Shown one piece after another: positions 9,191-18,035 of a stretch of DNA of 64,000 nucleotides (its first letter is position 1; every line of letters starts with the position of its first letter). A program made the position numbers and the translations under genes. The notes beneath the pieces are model-generated. The model was not told the DNA's origin, ran no database searches, and saw only the letters and a program-made list of their open reading frames with translations. Source of the DNA: Corynebacterium sp. ES2730-CONJ (GTDB lineage Bacteria; Actinomycetota; Actinomycetes; Mycobacteriales; Mycobacteriaceae); NCBI RefSeq assembly GCF_024834055.1, contig NZ_JANUXZ010000002.1, positions 335,799 through 399,798 on the forward strand. Direction: 5' to 3'.

Positions 9191-9451
9191 GATATATTCA
9201 AGCCTTTCTCTTAGCGTATAGAACCACCACTGTGCTGCCGTCGATCACGTGGGGCTGAAGTATTTCTACGAGCGCCTCTCTTTGACGGCTCGAGGGTTTT
9301 TATATGGAACTACCTTGTTTTTCTTGTTTTCCGAAATCACTCTGCGAGCCTTGGGGTCAAGGGTGGACTCGCGAATTCTTATAAGTATCTGGCATCCTTG
9401 TAATTTGGCCCCATTCTACCTATGAGTGCTCACTGTGGGTGTGCACCTTGA

Positions 9452-9474
9452 GCGGTACGGTATCCGTGTACCGC
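9452..9474 (-). promoter_or_regulatory. inverted repeat between hemE and hemY
   Basis: GCGGTAC (9452-9458) and GTACCGC (9468-9474) form a perfect 7-bp stem with a 9-nt loop, 13 nt after the hemE stop. No T-run follows, so it is not a clear intrinsic terminator. It could limit read-through into hemY or bind a regulator. The rest of the 9191-9487 gap shows no gene. Confidence 0.4.
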
Positions 9475-9487
9475 ATGCACGTGAATA

Positions 9488-10549
9488 TTAGGCATGGGCG
9501 TGGATGATATCGACCGCGCGACTGAGCGCTTCTGGTGGGGTATCTGGGAGCACCCCGTGGCCGAGATTGAAGATATGGCCGGTTGCATGACCAGCGGCAA
9601 TAGCGTGATCTGCTAGGGCGATAATATGCTCGATCTCGGCCTCCACCGCTGTATCGCCGGCGAATAGGAGCGCCGGATCAAGGTTGCCTTGTAGCACCTT
9701 TGGGGTGCACATTCTCCGGGCGGCTTGATCGAGCGGTACCCGCCAATCAACTCCCACCACTTCGCTCCCCGCTTCACTCATGGCGCCAAGGATTTCTCCT
9801 GTGCCTACGCCAAAATGGATACGCGGTATGCCGGCGTCAGCGATATGCTGGAAAACTTCACGGGAGTAGGGAAGAACAAATTCGCGGTAATCCCGCTCGT
9901 TGAGGAAACCGGCCCAGGAATCGAACAGCTGCACCGCATCGACGCCTGCTGCTATTTGGGTATCGAGAAAAGCATTGATGGTGGGCACCAGACGCCGCAT
10001 AAGTGCATGCCACATATCCGGCTGGTGATGCATCATGGACTTCGTCTTCTCGTGATTACGTGAAGGACCGCCCTCGATAAGATAGCTCGCGAGGGTAAAA
10101 GGTGCACCCGAAAAACCAATGAGGGCTTGAGTATGATCGAGCTCGTCGAGGATGATACCAATCCCCTCAGTGAGTTCCGGCACGGAGCCCTCGAGGATAG
10201 GAAGCGCTGCTATATCATCAGCACTACGGATCGCTTGATCCATGACGGGCCCTCTACCTGGCACAATTTCCACGCCGACTCCCGCCGCCCTTAAGGGAAC
10301 CACAATATCGGAGAAGAGAATAGCAGCGTCTACCCCGTGACGGCGTACTGGCTGCATGGTGATTTCAGCGAGCATACTGGGGTTAAAGCAGGAGTCCAAC
10401 ATCGTAGTATTCTCCCGCAGTTTCCGATACTCAGGAAGTGAGCGCCCCGCCTGCCGCATAAACCAGACGGGGCGGTGCGATGGCTTCAGGCCACGAGCAG
10501 CCTGCATAAAGGGAGCACTGTCTATATTGCGTCGGCGAGGGGAGATCAT
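9488..10549 (-). CDS. hemE: uroporphyrinogen decarboxylase
   Basis: A protein of 353 residues that decarboxylates uroporphyrinogen III to coproporphyrinogen III. The family signatures PVWFMRQAGRSLPEYR near the N-terminus and IHFGVGTGEIL and GVDWRVPLD later are all present, and the length is normal. It starts 47 nt after the P-type ATPase-like gene on the same strand and is followed by hemY, so it belongs to the lower half of the heme cluster. Confidence 0.96.
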   Translation of the reverse strand: MISPRRRNIDSAPFMQAARGLKPSHRPVWFMRQAGRSLPEYRKLRENTTMLDSCFNPSMLAEITMQPVRRHGVDAAILFSDIVVPLRAAGVGVEIVPGRGPVMDQAIRSADDIAALPILEGSVPELTEGIGIILDELDHTQALIGFSGAPFTLASYLIEGGPSRNHEKTKSMMHHQPDMWHALMRRLVPTINAFLDTQIAAGVDAVQLFDSWAGFLNERDYREFVLPYSREVFQHIADAGIPRIHFGVGTGEILGAMSEAGSEVVGVDWRVPLDQAARRMCTPKVLQGNLDPALLFAGDTAVEAEIEHIIALADHAIAAGHATGHIFNLGHGVLPDTPPEALSRAVDIIHAHA

Positions 10550-10596
10550 ATACGAAAGTATGACACAGCCGACAATCCTAGGAAAGTAAGTTTTGC

Positions 10597-13212
10597 CTAA
10601 AAAGTTTTAATCCACATCGACCGCGCTTCGATAATCAAGGATGCTGCGAGCATCAAGATGGTGGCACCCATAGGATGCAAAAGCCCGAGAGCAGCAGCGG
10701 TCATAGCAGCGATATTATAGGTCCAAGCTAAAAGAAAATTGTTATTAATGAGGCGATTCATGCGCTTGGCTCCGGTAAAGAGCCACGGTATCGGTTCGGT
10801 AAGACCCCTTAAGAGGACAACATTAGCGTCGGTCGTTTCCAGCCCTGCAGGCAGTGGCATACTCGCCATCGCTCCCACCATCACGCCCACATCGGCAGCT
10901 CTAAAGCAACGCTTAGCCGAGTCATCGCCGACAACGGCCACTACCCGGCCATGGTTGTGCACACTGCGCACCGTCTGGGGTTTATTTCCCGGCTGGATAC
11001 CTGCCAACACATGCGATACTCCAACCATATCCCCGTAGCGACGCGCCACCGGATAGGTATCACGGCTGAGCATCATGGTGTCGATGCCCTGATCCTCGAG
11101 GGCCTCAATGGAATCATTAGCATCGGGTTTTACCTCATCATGCAATGTAATAACGCCGCGATCTTGCCCCTTCCACCGAACGACGAGCGGTGTGCCCCCA
11201 GAGACAGCGGGGGCAGCCAACCGACCCTTGACATCAGAGAGATTACGCGGGCGCCACAGTTTCGCCTCTACGCTACGCATCTCCATGCCCCCATCAGCGG
11301 TGCGCATAGGAATCTCTACGACACCCCCGAAGCTACCTTGTTCATCAATATATTGGTGGCTCACCTCGATCAAACTCGGGATAGAATCATCAGAGGACGT
11401 ATCCCGAGATTCCCGGGCTGCTCGCACCAGAGCCAGCGATACGGGATGTTCACTCTCCATACACAGGGCTCCGGCAACGCGAATCACGAGGTCAGCATTT
11501 TCTCCCGCATTCGCGGTAACCGTTTCCACTGACATTTCGCCTTCACTTAAGGCACCCACTCGGTTGAAGATAACCGTGTCCACCATATCGAGGCGACGCA
11601 CCGTCGCAGAATCTCGAATCAGCACGCCTCGGCGCGCTGCTGCTTCAATTCCCTGACGGGTAGCCACCGACGCGGATACAGCTAGGGATACCGGCGCCAC
11701 GCACCCCATCATAGAGAGGGCCGTTGCGGTGGCGAGATAGTAATTGTTGGTGAGCAGTGCCCAGATGGAAAAGACAGTCACCGCGCCCATAATTGCTGCT
11801 GGAACGAGTAGCGATGCCGAACGGGTAGCGAGAGCATCTGAATAATTTTGATGAAGACCCGAACGCCGAATCCACCGCGCTATTGCTACTAACCAGGTGC
11901 GGTGACCCGTTGCGATGGCGCGTACTTTCAGGTTCTTTTCTCCGTTGATGCACCCTGCGTACACGGTACTTTTAACTTTGACATCGAAGTGGCCGATCCC
12001 GAGGGCTCGACCGTCGATGGTGGAGGATCCGCCGATAACTATTCCATCAACAGGAATAATATCTCCTGCCGCAACGATGAGGTCATCGCCCACGTTGAGC
12101 TTCTGAACTGCAACTTCCTCTTCTTTGACTGCCCCAGTTGTGCGTTGTTTGGTTACCCGCAGGGCCGTCTGGCGGGCAGCGGGAAGATACTCGGCGAGCT
12201 CATCAACTAAGTTCTTTCGGGTTTTGCGTGACAGTAGGCGTCCCGCTAGCAGGAAGAGGGTCATCGTACACGCGACATCGAAGAAGAAGACCCCGGAATC
12301 ATTAGCGGCGGGAGATGCGGTGAGAATTTCTGAACTCACCCGATAGCTCGGGCTCCCTGCCGAACTCAGCAGCATATGCAAGACGGAATAAACATATGCG
12401 GCGATAATAGCGAGGGAACTCGCAGCATCGAGAGCGAACATGCTGCGTCGGAAACCGCCGAGCATCGCCCGGTGGAAGGGGTAAGCGCCATAGGTAACAA
12501 CAGGAAATGCAATGAGAGCGAGCACCCACTGCCAGTAATCGAATTGCAGGGTCGAATCGTAGCTGATCACTACCACGGGGATGGTGAGCAATAATGAGAC
12601 GATCAGCCGAGCTTTCGTGATGAGGCTTCGTGCTGTGAAAAGTACATCTGTGGGGTCTTGGGGCTCGATATGCCGATCCGGCCCTTCCAGAAAACCCTCT
12701 CTGCGGGCAAGAGCGAAATCCTTCTGCTCTTCTTCGGCGAGCCTGCGCGCCCCCCGTGACATCCGCTGCTGCCGACGACGCTGTCGCAGTTGCGAGCGGG
12801 AGATTCTCCCCTCCTCCACATCCGACCACGCCATGCGCCGTCGAATCGAGGAGTCCGTGAGACGAGCAGTAATCCCGTGGCGGGCAAAGACTTGTTCAAT
12901 AACTTGGATATCGATCGTGCGAATGGCACTCACCCATGCCATGGATGAGGTGTAAACGATGCGTGCCTCAACGCCCTCAATGTCGTTGATGGCTTCTTCT
13001 AGCGGTGCTACGGAAGCAGCATTTTCTAATCCCTTGAGCTCGAAGGCAAAAGAGGTGCGTCCACTACTAATGGCAGCGGCCGCCGCCTCTTCGGGGTCGT
13101 TGATATCCGAAAGAGTAAATGACGAGATTCCTACTCGCTTTGCTGCTTTCTTCGCCGAGGCGATAGCATCAAGAACCCGTGAATCGATGGCCTTAATATC
13201 GTTTTGATCCAT
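10597..13212 (-). CDS. P1B-type ATPase-like membrane protein without catalytic motifs
   Basis: A protein of 871 residues with the layout of a heavy-metal P-type ATPase: an N-terminal HMA-like domain (about 55-98), membrane helices from about 200, an actuator region (about 370-430), a CPx-helix region (about 495-515), P and N domains, and two last helices. The motifs are altered. The HMA CxxC is ENAAS (63-67). The TGES loop is GIGHF (405-409). The CPC motif is GCVAP (503-507). DKTGT is NRVGA, with Asn550 in place of the phosphorylated Asp. GDGxND is GDDSAKR. Only SEHP (587-590) of the N domain is kept. The frame is intact, so this looks like a maintained pseudoenzyme. It is transcribed towards hemE and may serve heme or metal handling; that link is inference. 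Confidence 0.88.
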   Translation of the reverse strand: MDQNDIKAIDSRVLDAIASAKKAAKRVGISSFTLSDINDPEEAAAAAISSGRTSFAFELKGLENAASVAPLEEAINDIEGVEARIVYTSSMAWVSAIRTIDIQVIEQVFARHGITARLTDSSIRRRMAWSDVEEGRISRSQLRQRRRQQRMSRGARRLAEEEQKDFALARREGFLEGPDRHIEPQDPTDVLFTARSLITKARLIVSLLLTIPVVVISYDSTLQFDYWQWVLALIAFPVVTYGAYPFHRAMLGGFRRSMFALDAASSLAIIAAYVYSVLHMLLSSAGSPSYRVSSEILTASPAANDSGVFFFDVACTMTLFLLAGRLLSRKTRKNLVDELAEYLPAARQTALRVTKQRTTGAVKEEEVAVQKLNVGDDLIVAAGDIIPVDGIVIGGSSTIDGRALGIGHFDVKVKSTVYAGCINGEKNLKVRAIATGHRTWLVAIARWIRRSGLHQNYSDALATRSASLLVPAAIMGAVTVFSIWALLTNNYYLATATALSMMGCVAPVSLAVSASVATRQGIEAAARRGVLIRDSATVRRLDMVDTVIFNRVGALSEGEMSVETVTANAGENADLVIRVAGALCMESEHPVSLALVRAARESRDTSSDDSIPSLIEVSHQYIDEQGSFGGVVEIPMRTADGGMEMRSVEAKLWRPRNLSDVKGRLAAPAVSGGTPLVVRWKGQDRGVITLHDEVKPDANDSIEALEDQGIDTMMLSRDTYPVARRYGDMVGVSHVLAGIQPGNKPQTVRSVHNHGRVVAVVGDDSAKRCFRAADVGVMVGAMASMPLPAGLETTDANVVLLRGLTEPIPWLFTGAKRMNRLINNNFLLAWTYNIAAMTAAALGLLHPMGATILMLAASLIIEARSMWIKTF

Positions 13213-13428
13213 AATTTTCCAACCCGTTACTGTCTCACAGCCTATTCAGCGGGAGAAAAAAGCTCCCCATCACTCGGCACCCGACCGACGAAGCCCCAGC
13301 TTTCCCAGAGGCACTCCTCACACACTACAGGGTCATGGGGCTGAGTTGAAGATTGACCTCGTGAGCTTCCTTTGGGCGTTCTTTCCTCGGAACTCCGCCT
13401 TTCTGAAGCAGGCTAAGAGAAATGAAAA

Positions 13429-13464
13429 GGCTCTGGGCTGCTATTTCATCAGCAGCTCAGAGCC
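13429..13464 (-). terminator. intrinsic terminator after the thrombospondin-repeat gene
   Basis: A 14-bp stem with one mismatch (GGCTCTGGGCTGCT and AGCAGCTCAGAGCC) and an 8-nt loop. On the minus strand it is followed by TTTTCATTTCT. It lies 40 nt after the stop at 13505 and separates that gene from the ATPase-like gene, which must have its own promoter in 13213-13428. Confidence 0.85.
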
Positions 13465-13504
13465 AAAGTCATCGCCTAATCTTCTGTATTAGGACTTCCT
13501 GATC

Positions 13505-15892
13505 CTAGCGTTGTGGATTAGTGAAGTTCTTCATGAAGGAATCAACGATAGGACGCAGCCATGGGAATGGGCGGGTCCAATCAAAAGGTGCGTGGCGGTT
13601 TTGAGGCCAGGTTCCGGCAACAGGACCACCAGGAATCAGAGATACCAGCGCTGCGATAGCGAAAGTCGCTGCTGCGGCAATGGCGCCCCCACCGAGAAGG
13701 TTAGTCCAGAACTTCGGATCCTTAAGATCGGCGCTACCGGTCTTATCTTGCCCCGGCACTTCGCCTTGAGGTAGCTCAACACTAGGAGCCTCGCCAGGAA
13801 CAGCAGTCTCCGGCACTACACCCTCAGGAAGCTCAACACTAGGAGCCTCGCCAGGAACAGCAGCCTCTGGCACTACACCCTCAGGAAGCTCAACACTAGG
13901 AGCCTCCTCAGGTACAGCGGTCTCTGGCACTACACCCTCAGGAAGCTCAACACTAGGAGCCTCGCCAGGTACAGCGGTCTCCGGCACTACACCCTCAGGA
14001 AGCTCAACACTAGGAGCCTCGCCAGGTACAGCGGTCTCCGGCACTTCGCCCTCAGGAAGCTCAACACTAGGAGCTTCTTCAGGTACAGCGGTCGCGGGCT
14101 TGGAGTCTGGATCGCGGGGATCGGTTGGCTCACCGTATTTGCCGGTTAGCTCGTCCAGATCATTAACGCCATCCTTATCGGTGTCGGCCAGCTGTGGGTC
14201 AGTTCCGATTGCGATCTCTTCGTCGTCGGGAATGCCGTCGCCATCGGTATCCACCACGCGATCATCGCGATTAGGGTTGGTGTACTCACCGAAGGCAGAT
14301 TCATCTTGGATACTGCGGCCTTCGGTCTCATCGAAGCGAACCTTCAGTTCTTCACCGTCTAGGATACCGTCGCCATCCGTATCGTTATTAGTTGGGTTGG
14401 TGCTCCCTGGGAAATTGATGCCGTCTGCGTGTTGATCCTTGAAGGGGTTGAAGGTACCAGCAATTTCAGAGAAATCATCAATTCCGTCCTCGTCAGAGTC
14501 CTTCGCCTGAGGGTTGGTTCCGAAGTTCTCTTCTACGGGATCCGCTAGGCCGTCACCGTCGGTATCGACGGTTTGTACGTTTGGATCGGTGAAGAAGCGA
14601 GGATCGAGGGTAGGGTTCACAAAGGTCTGGCCCGTTGCCTCATCGACGTAGGTACCCAATTCAATACCATCGAGCACTCCGTCTTTGTCGGTATCCCGAT
14701 CCTTAGGGTTGGTATTGCCCGCTGGACGTGAGGGATCAAATTTGGTCTCGAAATCCGAGAGTAGACCCTTCACCTCAGCGGCGTCACCGATGCCGTCATT
14801 ATCGGTATCTGCTTCCCAAGGATCAGTATCGTAGTCCTGCTCCTCTTTATCGGTGAGGCCATCGCCGTCCGAGTCAGCTTTGTTTGGGTCGGTAGGTAGG
14901 GTGCCTGGAATGCCATCGTCAACGGTTTTATTGCCTCGGACCTTGACCTGCATTTCTTTTCCGTCGGGGATCAGATCTCCGTCGGTATCTGCGTTGTTGG
15001 GGTCGGTATTGCCTGCTGGCCACTCCGGATTGAAGGAATGATTCTTGAAGAGATCGTTCGACACGGTTGCGAAGACCTCATCGTAATCGGTAATCCCGTC
15101 CCCGTCGGAGTCAACGTTGTCGATCTTGGTACCAATTTCTAGCTCGAAGGCGTCGGGGAGGCCGTCGTTGTCGGTATCCTCACCGTCGGGCAAAGTTAGA
15201 GTCAAAGCACCGGAGGTGCTGTCGTTGGGGTCGGTCTTTTCACCGTCGAGCGTTTCGGTCTCCCCGGTGACCTCGTTGTACTTAACCTTAAGCTCCACAC
15301 CGTCGCTCGTGCCGTCGTTATCGGTATCGGCATCGGCAGGGTTGGTTGAGCCGGGGGTATCAGGAAAATAACCGGTAGGGAACGTTTGATTGTGCGTTCC
15401 TAGAACTTCGTCGCCATCCAGGATGCCATCACCGTCGGTATCAGGATTGCCCACTTTGGTTCCGTAGAAGGCCTCATAAGCATCTGGGATACCATCGTTG
15501 TCGGTATCGGTCTCGTCATTTGCTCCACCGATAAGGTCGCGAAGGCCTTCGGGGAGATCGTTGATATCTTCCGTAACTGGAGCAGATTCATAAGCTGGCG
15601 CTTTTTCGCCACCCTGTGGAGTCTGAGCATCCGGCGTCTGGGTATCTTGCGCTTCAGTATCCGACGCTGGAGCGTCTGCTGCTGGAGCGTCCTGAGACTG
15701 CGCATCAGTCTGTGCATCCTGATTTTGAGATTCAACCTGCGCATCAGCTGCTGGGTTCTCCTCAGCAATCACTGGGACGCTCAGGGAGCCTGTTGCGGCT
15801 AAGGCGATAATTGCAGCTGCGGAAAGCCCTGTGCGGAATTTGCCAGCACTGAGGTTTTTCCCCGCATTGCGACGGCCATAGGTTTGCGTCAT
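13505..15892 (-). CDS. secreted thrombospondin type-3 repeat protein with C-terminal hydrophobic anchor
   Basis: A protein of 795 residues from the ATG at 15892, with GAAAGAAAGG upstream. The N-terminus is a signal peptide (about residues 1-43; SAAAIIALAATGSLSVPVIAEE). Next come an acidic A/Q/D/P-rich linker and 14 calcium-binding motifs of the form DxDxDGxxD, arranged in higher-order blocks of three, about 110-120 residues per block. Motif 6 has DTDGDLIPD, with Leu in place of Gly. Then six exact-length 19-residue repeats (TAVPGEAPSVELPEGVVPE) form a Pro/Glu stalk. A hydrophobic segment (LLGGGAIAAAATFAIAALVSL) and a tail rich in W, P and F end it. There is no LPXTG. It probably sits in the cell envelope and binds calcium; a role in adhesion is only inferred. 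The gene interrupts the heme cluster between two terminators. Confidence 0.88.
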   Translation of the reverse strand: MTQTYGRRNAGKNLSAGKFRTGLSAAAIIALAATGSLSVPVIAEENPAADAQVESQNQDAQTDAQSQDAPAADAPASDTEAQDTQTPDAQTPQGGEKAPAYESAPVTEDINDLPEGLRDLIGGANDETDTDNDGIPDAYEAFYGTKVGNPDTDGDGILDGDEVLGTHNQTFPTGYFPDTPGSTNPADADTDNDGTSDGVELKVKYNEVTGETETLDGEKTDPNDSTSGALTLTLPDGEDTDNDGLPDAFELEIGTKIDNVDSDGDGITDYDEVFATVSNDLFKNHSFNPEWPAGNTDPNNADTDGDLIPDGKEMQVKVRGNKTVDDGIPGTLPTDPNKADSDGDGLTDKEEQDYDTDPWEADTDNDGIGDAAEVKGLLSDFETKFDPSRPAGNTNPKDRDTDKDGVLDGIELGTYVDEATGQTFVNPTLDPRFFTDPNVQTVDTDGDGLADPVEENFGTNPQAKDSDEDGIDDFSEIAGTFNPFKDQHADGINFPGSTNPTNNDTDGDGILDGEELKVRFDETEGRSIQDESAFGEYTNPNRDDRVVDTDGDGIPDDEEIAIGTDPQLADTDKDGVNDLDELTGKYGEPTDPRDPDSKPATAVPEEAPSVELPEGEVPETAVPGEAPSVELPEGVVPETAVPGEAPSVELPEGVVPETAVPEEAPSVELPEGVVPEAAVPGEAPSVELPEGVVPETAVPGEAPSVELPQGEVPGQDKTGSADLKDPKFWTNLLGGGAIAAAATFAIAALVSLIPGGPVAGTWPQNRHAPFDWTRPFPWLRPIVDSFMKNFTNPQR
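13751..14092 (-). repeat. six 57-bp in-frame tandem repeats
   Basis: The sequence GCTCAACACTAGGAGC recurs at 13774, 13831, 13888, 13945, 14002 and 14059, an exact 57-bp period. The units encode a 19-residue Pro/Glu-rich repeat of the thrombospondin-repeat protein. They are nearly identical at DNA level, so the copy number can change by recombination or slippage. Confidence 0.93.
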
Positions 15893-16299
15893 CGTGAACC
15901 TTTCTTTCGGAGCGCCTGTATGAGGGCGATATCCGCACCCCGTCTTGGTCGAGCTGGTTGCTCGTGGAGCCAAGCAATCAGTCGACCCTCAGGAGCTCCT
16001 GTAGTTAATAAGTTTTCTGTGAAGACCACGGTAACAAATAGGAAATAACTATGCACACCGGCTAAGGCTCTTAGTAATATCATCCCCAGAAAAGGCCGAA
16101 GAAACGGACCTCTTTCTTCCACTCACCTATGGTTTGATCTGCGCTTTTGCTGATATGCTACTAGATATTGGGGATCTTATTCACAGCATAATATATTTGT
16201 GATACCACTCACGGTTGTAAAGCATTTATATTCAAATACTTTTTATCAGGACTGGGAGCTCACTAAATACTTAGAAAAATCTTATAGTCATAGCAAAAC
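15893..16299. other. non-coding leader and promoter region of the thrombospondin-repeat gene
   Basis: About 400 nt without a convincing gene. The distal part (about 16140-16260) is strongly AT-rich and contains TATATTAT-like sequence on the minus strand near 16180-16195, a possible -10 region. If that is used, the mRNA leader would be about 290 nt long. A GTG-initiated minus-strand frame (15889-16122) overlaps the next start by ATGA but has no other support. Confidence 0.4.
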
Positions 16300-16345
16300 C
16301 CCGCAGTTTCTCACGGCACTGGAGAACACCGTGAGAAACTGCGGG
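16300..16345 (-). terminator. intrinsic terminator after the hemB-linked membrane gene
   Basis: A perfect 17-bp stem, CCCGCAGTTTCTCACGG (16300-16316) with its complement (16329-16345), and a 12-nt loop. On the minus strand it is followed by GGTTTTGCTATG. It lies 70 nt after the stop at 16416 and closes the hemA-hemC-hemD-hemB transcription unit. Confidence 0.82.
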
Positions 16346-16415
16346 ACTCTGATGGGTGCTGAAAGGACAATAAGGAACACCGCGGCGGCCTCATCCACCC
16401 GCTATATACGCCTTT

Positions 16416-16958
16416 CTATGACCGAATCGACAATAGGGGCGTGGAGTTAGTGTCATCCTCAGCCCAGCGACGCATCTCTTCTCGGCCTAAAAGATAAACC
16501 GCTAAGGCTGCTCCCACACCGATAAGAATTTGTAAGCTGCCGTTGATTGCTAACAGCACTAAGGACATAGCATTTGCCTCAGTGACAGCAAAGACAAAAA
16601 TTCCCCGAACACTGAGATATATACATACATAAATAAGCAATCGTCGGGCCATCGCAGATCGCTTGCCCCGCTGCGACAAGGTGGTCACAAACCACGCAAA
16701 GACCCCGACGAGAGCGATAGCAACTAAGGCCGAGAAGCAAATACTGACTATTGCAAGGAGATCGAGCATCGCGGGGCCGGGTTTGAGGCCGGCATCCGAA
16801 TCCGCATAAGCCTGTTGAATTTGTCGGATAAGAGTATCCCGGTGGATGATAGCGCCCACTGTGGCGATAATCTGGTGGAGAATCTCGATGAGAAAAATGC
16901 CGCTTAACAGTTTGATCGCAAAAGCCACTAATTCAGGTTTTGATCCCGGTTCGCTCAT
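16416..16958 (-). CDS. conserved membrane protein downstream of hemB
   Basis: A protein of 180 residues with four predicted membrane helices (about 10-37, 63-90, 107-125 and 132-156) and short cytoplasmic ends. It lies 56 nt after hemB on the same strand. Its place matches the membrane gene that follows hemB in mycobacteria (Rv0513). I recognise no catalytic motif. Function is unknown; association with heme synthesis is suggested only by position. Confidence 0.75.
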   Translation of the reverse strand: MSEPGSKPELVAFAIKLLSGIFLIEILHQIIATVGAIIHRDTLIRQIQQAYADSDAGLKPGPAMLDLLAIVSICFSALVAIALVGVFAWFVTTLSQRGKRSAMARRLLIYVCIYLSVRGIFVFAVTEANAMSLVLLAINGSLQILIGVGAALAVYLLGREEMRRWAEDDTNSTPLLSIRS

Positions 16959-17014
16959 AATTCCTCAAAATCTACTCTCGTGGCTCCGCAAGCCAATAAA
17001 TTTGTCTCTCCAGT

Positions 17015-18019
17015 TTAAAAGTTACGGAGCTTTTTTGCCGCATCCAACGCAAAATAAGTCAAAATCTGCTCAGCGCCTGCACGTTTAATAGAGAGCAGGG
17101 ATTCCATCATCACGGCATCGAGGTCGAGCCACCCGTTACTGGCTGCCGCGTGTAGCATCGCATATTCACCCGAGACTTGGTAGGCGGCAACTGGGATAGG
17201 TGAACGATCTGCTACCTGCCGTACGATATCGAGATAACTCATAGCTGGTTTTACCATGACGAAATCGGCACCTTCGGCTATATCTAGATCGACTTCAAGC
17301 AGCGACTCGCGCGCATTCGCGGGGTCTTGCTGATAAGCGCGCCGATCCCCCACCAGGCTGGAGCCGACGGCTTCTCGGAATGGCCCAAAGAATGCAGATG
17401 CATATTTAGCGGAGTAGGCCATAATGGCCACATCATGGTAGCCCGCTTCGTCAAGCCCCTCCCTGATCGCGCGGATTTGTCCATCCATCATTCCCGATGG
17501 GCTGATAATATGCGCTCCGGCTCGCGCCTGCGATACCGCCATATCTTTATAACGGAGAAGAGTAGCATCATTATCAACGATCATCTCACCCCACTGATTC
17601 TCAGTGAGCACTCCACAGTGACCGTGATCGGTGAATTCATCAAGGCAGGTATCGGCCATAATGAGGATATCATCACCGTATTCCTGGCGGAGCACTGAAA
17701 TTGCTCGGTTGAGGATGCCATCCGGGTCGCTCGCTTCCGTGCCACGAGCGTCTTTATTACCTTCGTCAGGGACTCCAAAGAGATCAATGCAGCGGATACC
17801 ACACTCAATCGCTTGGCCGACGACTTCGCGCAAGGAGTCCAACGTGTGTTGATATTGGCCAGGCATCGAACTGATCTCACGAGGTTGAGATAGACCGTGG
17901 GCAATAAAGAGCGGGTAAATGAGATCTGCGGGTTGCAGCGTTGTTTCTGCAACGAAATCTCGCATCGTGGCATTAACGCGCAGCCGCCTAGGACGGCGTT
18001 GTGGATAGTGGGAGGTCAT
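17015..18019 (-). CDS. hemB: porphobilinogen synthase (5-aminolevulinate dehydratase)
   Basis: A protein of 334 residues that condenses two 5-aminolevulinates to porphobilinogen. Both Schiff-base regions are present: MAYSAKYASAFFGPFREA and VMVKPAMSYLDI. The metal site reads DTCLDEFTDHGHCG. It keeps two of the three zinc cysteines of the classical DxCxCxY form, and the middle one is Asp, so metal use may differ. It follows hemD at 16 nt and is part of the hemACDB operon. Confidence 0.96.
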   Translation of the reverse strand: MTSHYPQRRPRRLRVNATMRDFVAETTLQPADLIYPLFIAHGLSQPREISSMPGQYQHTLDSLREVVGQAIECGIRCIDLFGVPDEGNKDARGTEASDPDGILNRAISVLRQEYGDDILIMADTCLDEFTDHGHCGVLTENQWGEMIVDNDATLLRYKDMAVSQARAGAHIISPSGMMDGQIRAIREGLDEAGYHDVAIMAYSAKYASAFFGPFREAVGSSLVGDRRAYQQDPANARESLLEVDLDIAEGADFVMVKPAMSYLDIVRQVADRSPIPVAAYQVSGEYAMLHAAASNGWLDLDAVMMESLLSIKRAGAEQILTYFALDAAKKLRNF

Positions 18020-18035
18020 GATTAAGCCTTCATTA

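Noticed and set aside
15889..16122. Minus-strand frame of 77 codons before the thrombospondin-repeat gene, overlapping its start by ATGA
   Set aside because: Starts with GTG, shows no recognisable domain, and lies where the leader of the next gene is expected. The ATGA overlap alone is weak evidence.
16199..16450. Plus-strand frame of 83 codons
   Set aside because: It runs through the 17-bp terminator stem and into the 3' end of the opposite gene; codon pattern and start signal are poor.
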